Below, piece by piece: positions 18,023-26,333 of a DNA stretch of 64,000 nucleotides (within the stretch, counting starts at the first letter, position 1; the number at the start of each line of letters is the position of its first letter). This stretch comes from Thermoactinomyces sp. DSM 45892 (GTDB lineage: Bacteria > Bacillota > Bacilli > Thermoactinomycetales > Thermoactinomycetaceae). Location: NCBI RefSeq assembly GCF_900107305.1, contig NZ_FNPL01000001.1, forward strand, positions 186,001-250,000. The letters run 5' to 3'. A program made the translations under genes and the position numbers. The notes beneath the pieces were generated by a model. The model was not told the origin of the DNA. It searched no databases and saw only the letters and a program-made list of their open reading frames with translations.

Positions 18023-18229
18023 CTACATTCGGAACAAGAACACGTTCTTAATCGTGGTAAATAAGTCTTGGATTAGCATCGCAACCATAAATAAGACCAC
18101 TCCAAAGCCGAAAAGCGTTACCCAATGAGCAAAGTCTTCCTTCCCCATCTGTTTTAAAATGGTATGAATCATAGCGACAATGATTCCAATCCCAGCAATC
18201 TGGAACACAGCATCAATGTTGTATGGCAT
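18023..18229 (-). CDS. spoIIIAC: Stage III sporulation protein AC
   Basis: A 68-residue protein with two membrane spans and the conserved IDAVFQIAGIGIIVAMIH opening; the size and sequence are typical of SpoIIIAC (B. subtilis 68). It follows spoIIIAB after ten bases, with AGGAGG ahead of the ATG. Confidence 0.93.
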   Translation of the reverse strand: MPYNIDAVFQIAGIGIIVAMIHTILKQMGKEDFAHWVTLFGFGVVLFMVAMLIQDLFTTIKNVFLFRM

Positions 18230-18239
18230 TATGTACCTC

Positions 18240-18758
18240 CTAATACATCAAGATGATCAATAGTGCCCCGGCAAGGATTCCTAGCGTTTTGAACATTTTC
18301 TCGTACTGGATCTGCTCTTCCTGGGCTCTATGCTCCTCGATCTCCAAATTGCTCTTTGTTACTGCTAGATTTTGTAATTGATCCTGCCGATCAGAGATCC
18401 CCAGTGTCTTACAAAAATCCAAGATCACTTGCTTCTCTGACTGTTTCATACAAGTGGCTCCCCAATTACTCTCGATTGCCTGAACAAAACACTCATAGGT
18501 AGAAGCACCGTCTAATTGGAGTAAATTTTGATGAGCCTGTTGAAAAATTGCTTGTACAAAACCGTCCATTCTTGCCGCAATCGATTGGCAGGCATCAATC
18601 AGAGTTCGGGTCCCATAACCAATTTCCGTTTCTAGTAGTTGAAGAGCGGATCGAACCTGACGGATCTGCTTGGGTCTTTCTGCAAACGTACGAGCATGCT
18701 GAAATCCAGCCCATGTTGTTCCAATCAAGATAATGCATGCACCAAGTAGCTTAAGCAT
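18240..18758 (-). CDS. spoIIIAB: Stage III sporulation protein AB
   Basis: A 172-residue protein with N- and C-terminal hydrophobic helices around a helical soluble domain, resembling type II secretion factor F. I choose ATG 18758 because the product then opens MLKLLGACIILIGTTWAGF, aligned with B. subtilis SpoIIIAB (171 residues), and the start overlaps the spoIIIAA stop. An upstream ATG at 18773 adds five residues. ERPKQIRQVRSALQLLETEI is the family hallmark. Confidence 0.93.
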   Translation of the reverse strand: MLKLLGACIILIGTTWAGFQHARTFAERPKQIRQVRSALQLLETEIGYGTRTLIDACQSIAARMDGFVQAIFQQAHQNLLQLDGASTYECFVQAIESNWGATCMKQSEKQVILDFCKTLGISDRQDQLQNLAVTKSNLEIEEHRAQEEQIQYEKMFKTLGILAGALLIILMY

Positions 18759-19734
18759 AGGAAGCCCACTCATTTTTTTTAGATGGATAGGTCATCTGTT
18801 TACCCGATCCATTGTAAATCGCCTCGATCGTTCCAGGGCCTCGTCTACGCGATAGTAGGATGACTCGATCAAAAATTCCTTGCTTCAATAGATCGCCCAA
18901 CTCCACCCGACGCGATACTTCTTCCCATGTATGTCCATGTGCAGTCGAGATTACCTTTACTCCCGCATGAATCGCTTCATGCATAGCATATAGATCTTCT
19001 AGCCTTCCGATCTCATCAACAATCATGACATCGGGAGACATCGAACGAATCATCATCATCATCCCTTCTGCTTTGGGACAACCATCTAAAACATCTGTCC
19101 TCGGACCTACATCGTGTTGAGGTACGCCTCCTACACAGCCAGCGATTTCGGAACGTTCATCTACAATCCCGATTTTCTTGGATGGATATTTCTTTTCATC
19201 ACCTAAACTAATCAGGCGAGCTAAATCGCGAAGCAAAGTTGTTTTTCCACATTGAGGCGGCGATACGATCAGAACATTATGCAAATTTCTGTTAGATCCA
19301 AACAAAATGGGTAGCAATTCTTCACCTACCCCTTTTACTTCTCGTGCAATGCGAATATTAAATCCTGTTACATCTCGCAGATGCTTGACTCTGCCCTGTT
19401 CCATCACCACTTTCCCTGCTAATCCCACACGATGCCCACCTTCAATGGTGATATATCCCCTTCTAAGTTCCTCCTCCATCGCATACAAACTGTGATTGCT
19501 GAGGAGATTTAGTAACTTGGCACATTCTTCACGACTGGGTAAAACAGAATCTTTCGGTATTTTATTCAACTGGCGACGGTAACTGACAAACCACGATTGT
19601 TCGGATGTAATCACTTCTAAAGGACGATTTTGTCTAATGCGTATTTCTTCTAGGCTTCCTAGAATCGTACGTGGAAGTGATTGAATGATTTCGCGGATAG
19701 ACAGTGGAAGAATCTGATAAATCGGTTTCAGCAT
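18751..19734 (-). CDS. spoIIIAA: Stage III sporulation protein AA, ATPase
   Basis: The energy-supplying ATPase of the SpoIIIA channel, related to type II/IV secretion ATPases. The 327-residue product has a Walker A motif SPPQCGKTTL near residue 160 and a Walker B region DVMIVDEIGR near 238. ATG 19734 is taken because AGGAGG lies nine bases upstream; the frame is open seven codons further. It is the first gene of the operon and has a sigma-E promoter directly upstream, as expected for mother-cell expression. Confidence 0.95.
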   Translation of the reverse strand: MLKPIYQILPLSIREIIQSLPRTILGSLEEIRIRQNRPLEVITSEQSWFVSYRRQLNKIPKDSVLPSREECAKLLNLLSNHSLYAMEEELRRGYITIEGGHRVGLAGKVVMEQGRVKHLRDVTGFNIRIAREVKGVGEELLPILFGSNRNLHNVLIVSPPQCGKTTLLRDLARLISLGDEKKYPSKKIGIVDERSEIAGCVGGVPQHDVGPRTDVLDGCPKAEGMMMMIRSMSPDVMIVDEIGRLEDLYAMHEAIHAGVKVISTAHGHTWEEVSRRVELGDLLKQGIFDRVILLSRRRGPGTIEAIYNGSGKQMTYPSKKNEWASYA

Positions 19735-19772
19735 CCAAAAACACCTCCTGTCCAATACTCTCTTTATTCCTC

Positions 19773-19801
19773 AATGTATGGCTTGTATCGTTTGTTTATG
19801 A
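19773..19801 (-). promoter_or_regulatory. Sigma-E promoter of the spoIIIA operon
   Basis: On the minus strand TCATAAA (19801-19795) is separated by 14 bases from CATACATT (19780-19773). The -10 element is a full match to the sigma-E consensus CATACAHT, and the -35 agrees at its first five positions (KMATATT). The start of spoIIIAA follows about 40 bases downstream. Confidence 0.75.
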
Positions 19802-19821
19802 CAAGCTCTCTTGAAGGCAAT

Positions 19822-19851
19822 AAAAAAGAACTAGCTCGTGAAAGCTAGTTC
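19822..19851 (-). terminator. Terminator of the DoxX-family gene
   Basis: A 9-bp stem, GAACTAGCT/AGCTAGTTC, with a 6-base loop followed on the minus strand by TTTTTTA, 20 bases past the DoxX stop. It isolates this gene from the sigma-E promoter downstream. Confidence 0.85.
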
Positions 19852-19871
19852 GAGTGAAAAACCAAATCTCA

Positions 19872-20285
19872 TTATCCTCTTTTTTTACTTGAAAACAGTG
19901 AATCAACAGCAAGAAATCTACTTCCATTCAAGGCAAGATAAATCGCAATTGCTAATAGGGCAAGATCAAATTCATATCCAGCCGATTGTCCATTTCCCAT
20001 AAAGCCAGCTGATAATTTCACAGAGAAAATCGCGCCAATCATAACAAAACCGTTTAAGATCGCAATGACTCTCGTACCCAGTCCAATTATAAGGAGGATT
20101 CCTCCTACTAGCTCAATCGTCGCAACAATATAAGCTAAGAATCCGGGTAATCCAATACTCGCGAACCAACCAGAAACTCCATCAATTCCACCAGAAAATT
20201 TAGACCAACCGTGTATGAAAAAAGTTAGCCCTAAAATAATGCGAAGAACAAATGCTCCCCACTCCACTTGTCTATTCTCTGTCAT
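19872..20285 (-). CDS. DoxX family membrane protein
   Basis: A 137-residue protein with four membrane spans. It opens with LRIILGLTFFIHGWSKFSGG, the usual DoxX start, and continues with ATIELVGGILLIIGLGTR. Relatives include B. subtilis CatD/YfiD and mycobacterial DoxX, membrane proteins tied to redox or thiol stress. It forms a single-gene unit with its own terminator. No redox partner gene is nearby. Confidence 0.85.
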   Translation of the reverse strand: MTENRQVEWGAFVLRIILGLTFFIHGWSKFSGGIDGVSGWFASIGLPGFLAYIVATIELVGGILLIIGLGTRVIAILNGFVMIGAIFSVKLSAGFMGNGQSAGYEFDLALLAIAIYLALNGSRFLAVDSLFSSKKRG

Positions 20286-20427
20286 CTACTATACACCCTT
20301 CCATTTTTATAACCAAGTAAACTTATAAACAATATAGTGGTTATGATTTGTAAGTCATTATACTTAAAGTAAGTAACTTATGTCAACACCGATATTTTCC
20401 ATGTACTGGATATAGAAAAAGCAAGGC

Positions 20428-21744
20428 TTAATGCCCTGCTTTCTCTCTCAACTCTTGCTCAAAAGCAAATTTCTCGATCAAGCTGTCCATAAATTTCGGA
20501 TCATCTTCCAATGTCCTATACGTCTCAGCTAGCCGTTCCAACACGAGCAGCCGAATCTGGGTACTACCTTTTTTGGCGATTTCTTTCGCTTGCAGATACT
20601 GATTTAATCCATTTTCTAGCTGATTCAATTCTACCTGCAAATCTCCAAGATAGACATATGCTTTTGCTAAACTAGTAAAGTCATTCCACCGCTTGCTAAG
20701 GAAGACGACTTGTTCGATTTTTTCTCTTGCTGCTTCATACTGCTGCTCTTTTAGATAGAACATACCATATTCAAGATATGTCTGTACCACAAGGGAGCGC
20801 TCTTTAATCCGATCTTCTAAAGCAAGAGCTGTTCGATACGCAACATCAGCAAACTCGATTAATCCCTGTTCATGATATACATTTGCCAGCATTAACCAAC
20901 ATTCACAAACTAATGAATACTCCCCGTTTTCCCCACACCAACGTATCGCTTCTTCTAGTAATTGAATCGCTTCTTTGTTAAGACCTAGTGCCCGAGACAA
21001 TCTCACCTTACCCATATATAATTGGATAATCAGATAGGAGGAACGTATCAATGGGACCTCACTCCAAAAAGAAGAGTAGAAGTAATACGCTTCATTCATT
21101 CTCTCTAGCTGAATTAAGCATAGAACACGAAGCCCTGCCAATGTTAGCTCAGCATCTTTATTTTTCTTACGCTTCTCTCCTTCTTCAATCCACTCCATTC
21201 CACGATCTGCTACTTCAAGGGCTTGTTCATAACTCTTCAATAGATACAGAGAATGGCAAATCTCACGATAACACTCTAACTCAAGCGGGTGATGGACGTG
21301 AGCCACCTTTGTAATGCGCAGAACCATCTGATACTCCGAAATCGCTTTTTCGTAGTCTTCTTGGGAAAAATAATATTTCCCTTTCGAAAAATGGTAAAAA
21401 TGAGCCAGAGCATGTGTTTCGGATAAACGATTCTTTTTAAGCCATTCCCAAGCCCGTTTGCTATTTCCAGAAGAAATCCATGTTTCAACGGCCTTTAACT
21501 CTAATAAATACAAGTCATCTTTCTGCTTTTGTTTGGTTTCCAATGCATTTAATTGATGGAAGTCGATCCCTAACTTCTCTAACAGATACCTAACCTTTTC
21601 CTCTTTTACATGCGAGTATCCACGCTCAATGTTACTAATCGTGGAAACGGAAATCTGATCATCTGCTAAATCCTCTAAGCGAAGACCTCGCTCTTTTCGA
21701 TAAGAGCGAATCGTTTCTCCTAGTTCCATAGTAGATAATTGCAT
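20428..21744 (-). CDS. XRE-family regulator with C-terminal TPR repeats
   Basis: A 438-residue cytoplasmic regulator. Residues 8-65 form a helix-turn-helix domain (GETIRSYRKERGLRLEDLA...STISNIERGYS), and about 100-420 are tetratricopeptide repeats. This resembles the layout of peptide-responsive RRNPP regulators (PlcR, NprR, Rgg relatives), where the repeats bind a signalling peptide. No small secreted peptide gene is evident next to it; the next gene, divergent, encodes a 99-residue soluble protein. Start ATG 21744 follows AAAGGAAGAG. Targets are unknown. Confidence 0.85.
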   Translation of the reverse strand: MQLSTMELGETIRSYRKERGLRLEDLADDQISVSTISNIERGYSHVKEEKVRYLLEKLGIDFHQLNALETKQKQKDDLYLLELKAVETWISSGNSKRAWEWLKKNRLSETHALAHFYHFSKGKYYFSQEDYEKAISEYQMVLRITKVAHVHHPLELECYREICHSLYLLKSYEQALEVADRGMEWIEEGEKRKKNKDAELTLAGLRVLCLIQLERMNEAYYFYSSFWSEVPLIRSSYLIIQLYMGKVRLSRALGLNKEAIQLLEEAIRWCGENGEYSLVCECWLMLANVYHEQGLIEFADVAYRTALALEDRIKERSLVVQTYLEYGMFYLKEQQYEAAREKIEQVVFLSKRWNDFTSLAKAYVYLGDLQVELNQLENGLNQYLQAKEIAKKGSTQIRLLVLERLAETYRTLEDDPKFMDSLIEKFAFEQELREKAGH

Positions 21745-21884
21745 CCTACTCTTCCTTTCTTTTTTATAATTGCAAAATTAGATATGTATTTTTTTGAAAA
21801 AACACCCTGTTTAATACCTTCTGAATGTTTATTCCAAATTTATAAAAATAGTTTGAATATGTGGTATATTTATTATGTAAACTC

Positions 21885-21913
21885 TTGCCAAAAGTTGTCA
21901 GCTTGAGTATAAT
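21885..21913 (+). promoter_or_regulatory. Sigma-A promoter of the 99-residue gene
   Basis: TTGCCA (21885-21890), a 17-base spacer and a perfect TATAAT (21908-21913). It points to the plus-strand gene starting at 21965 and lies in the divergent region shared with the XRE/TPR regulator. Confidence 0.75.
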
Positions 21914-21964
21914 CAAAAGCGTGATCCACCATATTCTCATCATTCAGATTAGAGGTGTTTTTTC

Positions 21965-22264
21965 TTGTTAAAACTACTTGTACAAGGCTCTCAAGACGAG
22001 CTTTCTCGATTTTTCCTCCAATTTCGGACTCATAAAGAGTTTATTGTACACCCAGATTCCATTCAGTGGCAAGAAGAAAATTCAGAAAACGTGCAATTGT
22101 ATGTCTCTTTTGATTTCTGTCCAGAGTCCCGAGAAAATCTTACCATACAAATGATGACAGAAAAAGGGACAATTGTAAAATTAGATCTACTAGATGGTAT
22201 TGTCACCCGCTTTGATGATGGTAAGACTTACATAAGGGGTAAGCTCTATGATATTTTTGGATAA
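21965..22264 (+). CDS. Small soluble protein of unknown function, 99 aa
   Basis: It begins at TTG 21965 behind AGAGGTG and a good sigma-A promoter. The product opens MLKLLVQGSQDELSRFFLQF, a pattern reminiscent of DUF3970 proteins found near PlcR-like regulators in Bacillus, but I am not sure of that family. The middle is rich in acidic and beta-forming residues; no membrane span or signal peptide. It is divergent from the XRE/TPR regulator, which may control it. Confidence 0.6.
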   Translation: MLKLLVQGSQDELSRFFLQFRTHKEFIVHPDSIQWQEENSENVQLYVSFDFCPESRENLTIQMMTEKGTIVKLDLLDGIVTRFDDGKTYIRGKLYDIFG

Positions 22265-22291
22265 AAAAACTCATTGAGGTAACCCAATGAG
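22263..22291 (-). terminator. Hairpin after the 99-residue gene
   Basis: CTCATTG (22270-22276) pairs with CAATGAG (22285-22291). The stem is flanked by A-runs on the plus strand on both sides, so a T-run follows only in the minus direction. It may end minus-strand readthrough toward the regulator. Confidence 0.5.
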
Positions 22292-22374
22292 AAAAAATAG
22301 TACAAACCTAACTCCGATTTTATCATAAAATTCTGCCACAATAAAGAGATGAGGAGAATTTTCCTATCCTTACA

Positions 22375-22420
22375 TATAAGGGAGTGTGAAAGGCTTGGAT
22401 GCCCCTCACACTCCCTTATA
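22375..22420. repeat. Perfect 15-bp inverted repeat downstream of the glycosyltransferase gene
   Basis: Bases 22375-22389 are the exact reverse complement of 22406-22420; the 16-base loop contains a further GGC/GCC pairing. It lies 15 bases past the stop of the minus-strand gene at 22435. It would fold very stably in RNA from either strand, but neither side has a good T-run. Confidence 0.8.
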
Positions 22421-22434
22421 TTGTCCTTTCTTCA

Positions 22435-23058
22435 TTATAAATCATATTCCTGCTTGAGCGCTTGTAACATGATATGGTTTTCCAACCCTTTGTATCTGCC
22501 CTCTCTTTTAAACATATAATCATAGTAATAAAGAATTTTTGGTATTTTTTCTTGCTTTTGGATTTGATCACGAACCTGAACAGCCCATGCTGTATCTTCT
22601 CCAAAACTCAGATCTAAATAGCGATACTGACTAGCTAATTTCCTAGAAAAACACATAATGTGATTAGGGTTCCGATAGTAATATTGTTCATCTTCTAATT
22701 TGTCTTTCCCATACATTACATCGTACTTGCAAATTTTCTTAATGATTCCACCTAAGCTTACCTGAACATCAAACGTAATACAGTCTGCATCTGGAGTTTG
22801 ACGAATAGCGGACATTAGCGAATTAATATAATCAGTGGAAACTCGATCGTCATCATCAACAAACACAACAAAATCACCTTTTGCTTGCTGAATCAAGTCA
22901 TTCCTCTTAGTCCCAATTGATCTCCTCTTATTATCGACGAAAATAAGGATCTCCACAGGAAATCGCTCAGATTGTCTCTGTAATTCATTTACTAATCGAG
23001 CTAAGCAACTTGCCCTTTCAGGAATCGATGGAATCAAGATAGACAGTTTTATATCCAC
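22435..23058 (-). CDS. Family 2 glycosyltransferase
   Basis: A 207-residue GT-A fold enzyme opening MDIKLSILIPSIPERASCL. The nucleotide-sugar metal site is visible as GDFVVFVDDDDRVSTDYI near residues 61-78, and LSFGEDTAW near 150 is a likely acceptor-side acidic motif. No membrane anchor. The start GTG 23058 follows GGAGGGG. It is 16 bases downstream of a longer paralogue whose product starts with almost the same residues. Donor and acceptor sugars are unknown. Confidence 0.8.
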   Translation of the reverse strand: MDIKLSILIPSIPERASCLARLVNELQRQSERFPVEILIFVDNKRRSIGTKRNDLIQQAKGDFVVFVDDDDRVSTDYINSLMSAIRQTPDADCITFDVQVSLGGIIKKICKYDVMYGKDKLEDEQYYYRNPNHIMCFSRKLASQYRYLDLSFGEDTAWAVQVRDQIQKQEKIPKILYYYDYMFKREGRYKGLENHIMLQALKQEYDL

Positions 23059-23074
23059 GTGATCCCCTCCTCCT

Positions 23075-24286
23075 TCAACCCTTAATCATTTCACCACTCT
23101 TACTATAAAACACGGGATGATAACAACTAGCAAGAACCGGGATATTCTTACTTGAAAACGGTTGCTCATAGTGATTTACTTCAGAGTGAAACAGACAACA
23201 GAACTTACTTTGATGATGGCTTAGTAACCACATCTCAGGTGCTAGATAATCTGGACCTATCTCCGCATCTAGCTGCTTTATGTACTCACTATTCGCCCAC
23301 CAAAAATTCCCTGAAAAATGAGGCTTAGGTGATGGCAAATAATTAACACCACAGGCATCAACGCTTCCCAGATGTTTTAAACACATTTCATGATGATCGA
23401 TTAATACCGTTTCCATCAAATGAACCCAATCCCGTACATATGATTCAACAAACGTTCCGAATCGAGCCACTCCTTTAGTGTGCATATATAAAATCTGTAC
23501 ATTATGCGGACTTTCAGTACAATACTGATGCAACCACTGTAGCGTAGGGCGCTCAAAATCATGTGTCTGAGGTAGGATTCTTATTTTCATGGTATCATCT
23601 GCTTTTGAAAGCATATTCACCTCTCGTAAGATATCCTCAACATGTTTTTCGTCATTTGCACGTTCAGTAACAAATGAGATATAAATAGAGTCCATTTTCT
23701 CATACAATCCTGATGATTGCAGCCGGCCAATCTGCCTTTTTACAATTTCTAACCAATTATTAATCTCAAACACATGCATAAAACAAACCGTTTTATCCAA
23801 TTTTCTCAATAGGACTTGCTGGACCTCAACTTTGTCTCGTACAAATCCGATCACTCTTTTTACCCATCCTTGACTCTCTATCCCTTCCAATACTTCCTTT
23901 TGAGACTGAATCAAAACCCTTTTTGCATAGCACATCAAATGTTTAGGCTTACTATTAAAACCAAACCCTGCTTTAGAATTCCAGTTATAAGCTACATTAA
24001 AAGCAATGCAATCGGCATTTGGATGCTGAAAAATCTCATCAAGTATGGTTGCAATGTAATCCTCTGATAGCAAATAATGATCATCTATAGAAGCAATAAA
24101 CTCTCCCTGAGCCAGATTCAATAACGTCATCTGCTGTTCATCCATCGAACGTAATTGATTATCCATTAACATCAGTACTTCTACTGGACGATCACAAGCT
24201 TGCTTCTCCAACTTTCTCATCATTTCCATAGAACCTGTAAGTCGTTCTGGTGTAGAGTACACTAAAATTGATAGCTTAATATCCAA
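23075..24286 (-). CDS. Two-domain glycosyltransferase-like protein
   Basis: A 403-residue protein. The first 110 residues are a degenerate copy of a GT2 domain: they open LDIKLSILVYSTPERL like the downstream gene, but the acidic motif is reduced to FIASIDDHYLL. The second half carries ILYMHTKGVARFG and PHFSGNFWWANSEYI, which resembles the HTKG-containing transferase domains of rhamnan or surface polysaccharide proteins. I start at TTG 24286 because GGGGGAG lies six bases upstream and the resulting N-terminus matches its partner. It may use the N-terminal domain for binding rather than catalysis. Confidence 0.7.
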   Translation of the reverse strand: MDIKLSILVYSTPERLTGSMEMMRKLEKQACDRPVEVLMLMDNQLRSMDEQQMTLLNLAQGEFIASIDDHYLLSEDYIATILDEIFQHPNADCIAFNVAYNWNSKAGFGFNSKPKHLMCYAKRVLIQSQKEVLEGIESQGWVKRVIGFVRDKVEVQQVLLRKLDKTVCFMHVFEINNWLEIVKRQIGRLQSSGLYEKMDSIYISFVTERANDEKHVEDILREVNMLSKADDTMKIRILPQTHDFERPTLQWLHQYCTESPHNVQILYMHTKGVARFGTFVESYVRDWVHLMETVLIDHHEMCLKHLGSVDACGVNYLPSPKPHFSGNFWWANSEYIKQLDAEIGPDYLAPEMWLLSHHQSKFCCLFHSEVNHYEQPFSSKNIPVLASCYHPVFYSKSGEMIKG

Positions 24287-24403
24287 CTTGATCTCCCCCG
24301 AAATCATCATTTTTAACGAACTCTCTGTTATCTCATTTATAGTTATATGAATACATTTGCAGGTTAATTCTTAATCTTCTCCATTAACACTTGGTTTTGT
24401 CAC

Positions 24404-24439
24404 ACAAAAAAGGAACTTAAGGCTTGTCTCTTAAGTCCC
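24404..24439 (-). terminator. Terminator of the zinc-ribbon protein gene
   Basis: GGAACTTAAG (24412-24421) pairs with CTTAAGTCCC (24430-24439) with one mismatch; on the minus strand the stem is followed by TTTTTT. It lies about 20 bases past the stop of the gene at 24461. Confidence 0.8.
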
Positions 24440-24460
24440 TGTTTATGATATGAATCTGAT

Positions 24461-24892
24461 TTAATCGATACTCTCTTCATCTACTCCACTATTATCTGGT
24501 TCGATATCGGAAGCATCTTCTACAATCAAAACCGTGTGACATTCTGGGCATAACAACTCTATTTCAGCATCTGCTACGTCTTCATAATCTACATATACGT
24601 CTTCTCCACACTCGGGACATACGATACATAGCTCATCTTCATCATTCTCATCAACATCATCTTCATCGTCGTACACTAGTAACTCCATGTCATTTAAATC
24701 ATCATCAATGGATTCCACATATTCCTCTAACTCTAAGAATCGATGCTCTAGATGTTCATTTGCTTCTAACAGTTCATCCACAATATCTAAAAGCCTTTGA
24801 ATCGCTTTCCCCTCTGGATGACTGCTTTCTTGGTTGGCACCTTCCATCAAACCCTGCACATATGAAACCTCTCTGCGTAGACGATCGTACAT
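24461..24892 (-). CDS. CD1247 N-terminal-like protein with C-terminal zinc ribbon
   Basis: A 143-residue acidic protein. Residues 1-75 are helical (MYDRLRREVSYVQGLMEGAN) like the CD1247 N-terminal domain seen in many Firmicutes; then a run of Asp/Glu; then a zinc ribbon with CPECGEDVYV and LLCPECH. ATG 24892 is favoured because AGGGGTGGGG lies just upstream. A possible forespore-type promoter lies about 35 bases upstream of the start. No enzyme motif is present; a regulatory or structural role is possible. Confidence 0.75.
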   Translation of the reverse strand: MYDRLRREVSYVQGLMEGANQESSHPEGKAIQRLLDIVDELLEANEHLEHRFLELEEYVESIDDDLNDMELLVYDDEDDVDENDEDELCIVCPECGEDVYVDYEDVADAEIELLCPECHTVLIVEDASDIEPDNSGVDEESID

Positions 24893-24926
24893 TACAACCC
24901 CACCCCTCATCAAATATCGGTAGCTC

Positions 24927-24956
24927 TATTTTCACCTTTCGATTCAAAAGAAATAC
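24927..24956 (-). promoter_or_regulatory. Possible sigma-F/sigma-G promoter of the zinc-ribbon gene
   Basis: On the minus strand GTATT (24956-24952), 15 bases, then GGTGAAAATA (24936-24927). The -10 fits GGNNANANTR fully and the -35 differs at one base from GTATA. The region is AT-rich, so chance is a concern. Confidence 0.35.
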
Positions 24957-25037
24957 ATTTTAGTTGAAATAGGCTATTTTTTCTTTAGTTGGACAGACTA
25001 AACAATCAAATGAATTCATAAATGAGGTTTATTACAT

Positions 25038-26318
25038 ATGGATCAAAAAGCAAAAGCAACATCTCAGCCAAAAGCAAAAAAATGGATTCTTGCAATCTTA
25101 TCCTCTATCCCTATCATCATGGTTTTGGGGAACTCTATGTTAATTCCTGTACTACCAACGATTGAAAACGTATATGATGTTTCAAGTGTACAAACAAGCT
25201 TATTAATTACTTTATTTTCTATCCCCGCGGGGATCGTGATCCCTTTTGCTGGGATCTTAGCCGACCATATAGGAAGAAAAAAAGTCATTTTCTATAGTCT
25301 GCTTATATATGGTGTAGGAGGACTATTAGCTGGATTATCGGCAGTTTGGTTTCCCGAATCATTTGGATTTCTATTGGGGAGTAGAGTGATTCAAGGTATT
25401 GGAGCGGCTGGAACAGCACCTATTGCAATGGTATTAGCAAGTGATCTATTTGAAAAAAATGACCGAGCATCTGCCCTTGGAATCATCGAATCCTCTAATG
25501 CTATGGGAAAAGTACTAAGTCCCATCATTGGCTCCCTGCTAGCACTCTTTACTTGGTATACGATGTTTTTTGTTTTTCCTATTTTATGTATCCCGGTTGC
25601 TTACTTCCTTGTAAAAGTAATTCAAGAACCAACTCAATCTCATGAAAAAACACCCCTTAAACAGTACATCAAACATGTAAAATCAGTATTTCAACGAGAG
25701 GGGCGTTGGTTATTCCTTGCTTTTATCATTGGATCTATGACACTATTCACACTTTTCGGCGGGTTATTTCGACTATCCGATTCCATTGATACAAATACTA
25801 GCCTGAGCGGGGTTCTAAAAGGATTCGTTTTGGCTATTCCCCTTCTTGCTCTTTGTATCACAGCGTATACAGTAGGGAAAACAATCAAAACCAAAATCGG
25901 TCTAATGAAGATACTTATCTTGATTGGTTTAGGATTATTGACGACAACCATCATTTTCATGATCTGGATGAAGTCCATCATATGGATGATCACAATCTTA
26001 TCCATTAGTGCTATCGCCTGTGGACTCATCCTTCCGTGTCTAAATACATTTATCACTTCTTCTACTGGCACATCAGAACGAGGAATTATTACTTCTTTAT
26101 ATGGAAGCATACGCTTTTTTGGAGTCGCACTGGGACCTACTGTCTACGGCGCTCTGCAAAATCGCCCTTTTCTCCTATTTATTGGAAGCGGGGCTATATT
26201 TGCGCTATTATTACTATTATCAGCTTGGCTCATCCACAGTCCCCAACGAATCAATGGAAATCGAGAGGGACATTCAAGGATTTTGATTCGATCCAAGCGC
26301 ATTCATCCCAGCACTTAG
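25038..26318 (+). CDS. MFS transporter, likely linked to sulfolactate
   Basis: A 426-residue major facilitator protein with 12 spans and the motif GILADHIGRKK between spans 2 and 3. It is followed by phosphosulfolactate synthase (gap 15 bases) and phosphatase genes. In B. subtilis the equivalent genes yitD and yitC lie near the MFS gene yitG, so a role in moving sulfolactate or a precursor is plausible. By sequence alone it also resembles drug-proton antiporters. ATG 25038 has GAGG ten bases upstream. Confidence 0.85.
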   Translation: MDQKAKATSQPKAKKWILAILSSIPIIMVLGNSMLIPVLPTIENVYDVSSVQTSLLITLFSIPAGIVIPFAGILADHIGRKKVIFYSLLIYGVGGLLAGLSAVWFPESFGFLLGSRVIQGIGAAGTAPIAMVLASDLFEKNDRASALGIIESSNAMGKVLSPIIGSLLALFTWYTMFFVFPILCIPVAYFLVKVIQEPTQSHEKTPLKQYIKHVKSVFQREGRWLFLAFIIGSMTLFTLFGGLFRLSDSIDTNTSLSGVLKGFVLAIPLLALCITAYTVGKTIKTKIGLMKILILIGLGLLTTTIIFMIWMKSIIWMITILSISAIACGLILPCLNTFITSSTGTSERGIITSLYGSIRFFGVALGPTVYGALQNRPFLLFIGSGAIFALLLLLSAWLIHSPQRINGNREGHSRILIRSKRIHPST

Positions 26319-26333
26319 AGAGGAGTTTTAGTA

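Noticed and set aside
25691-26110. Minus-strand frame of 139 codons inside the MFS gene
   Set aside because: Shadow of the hydrophobic codon pattern of the transporter.
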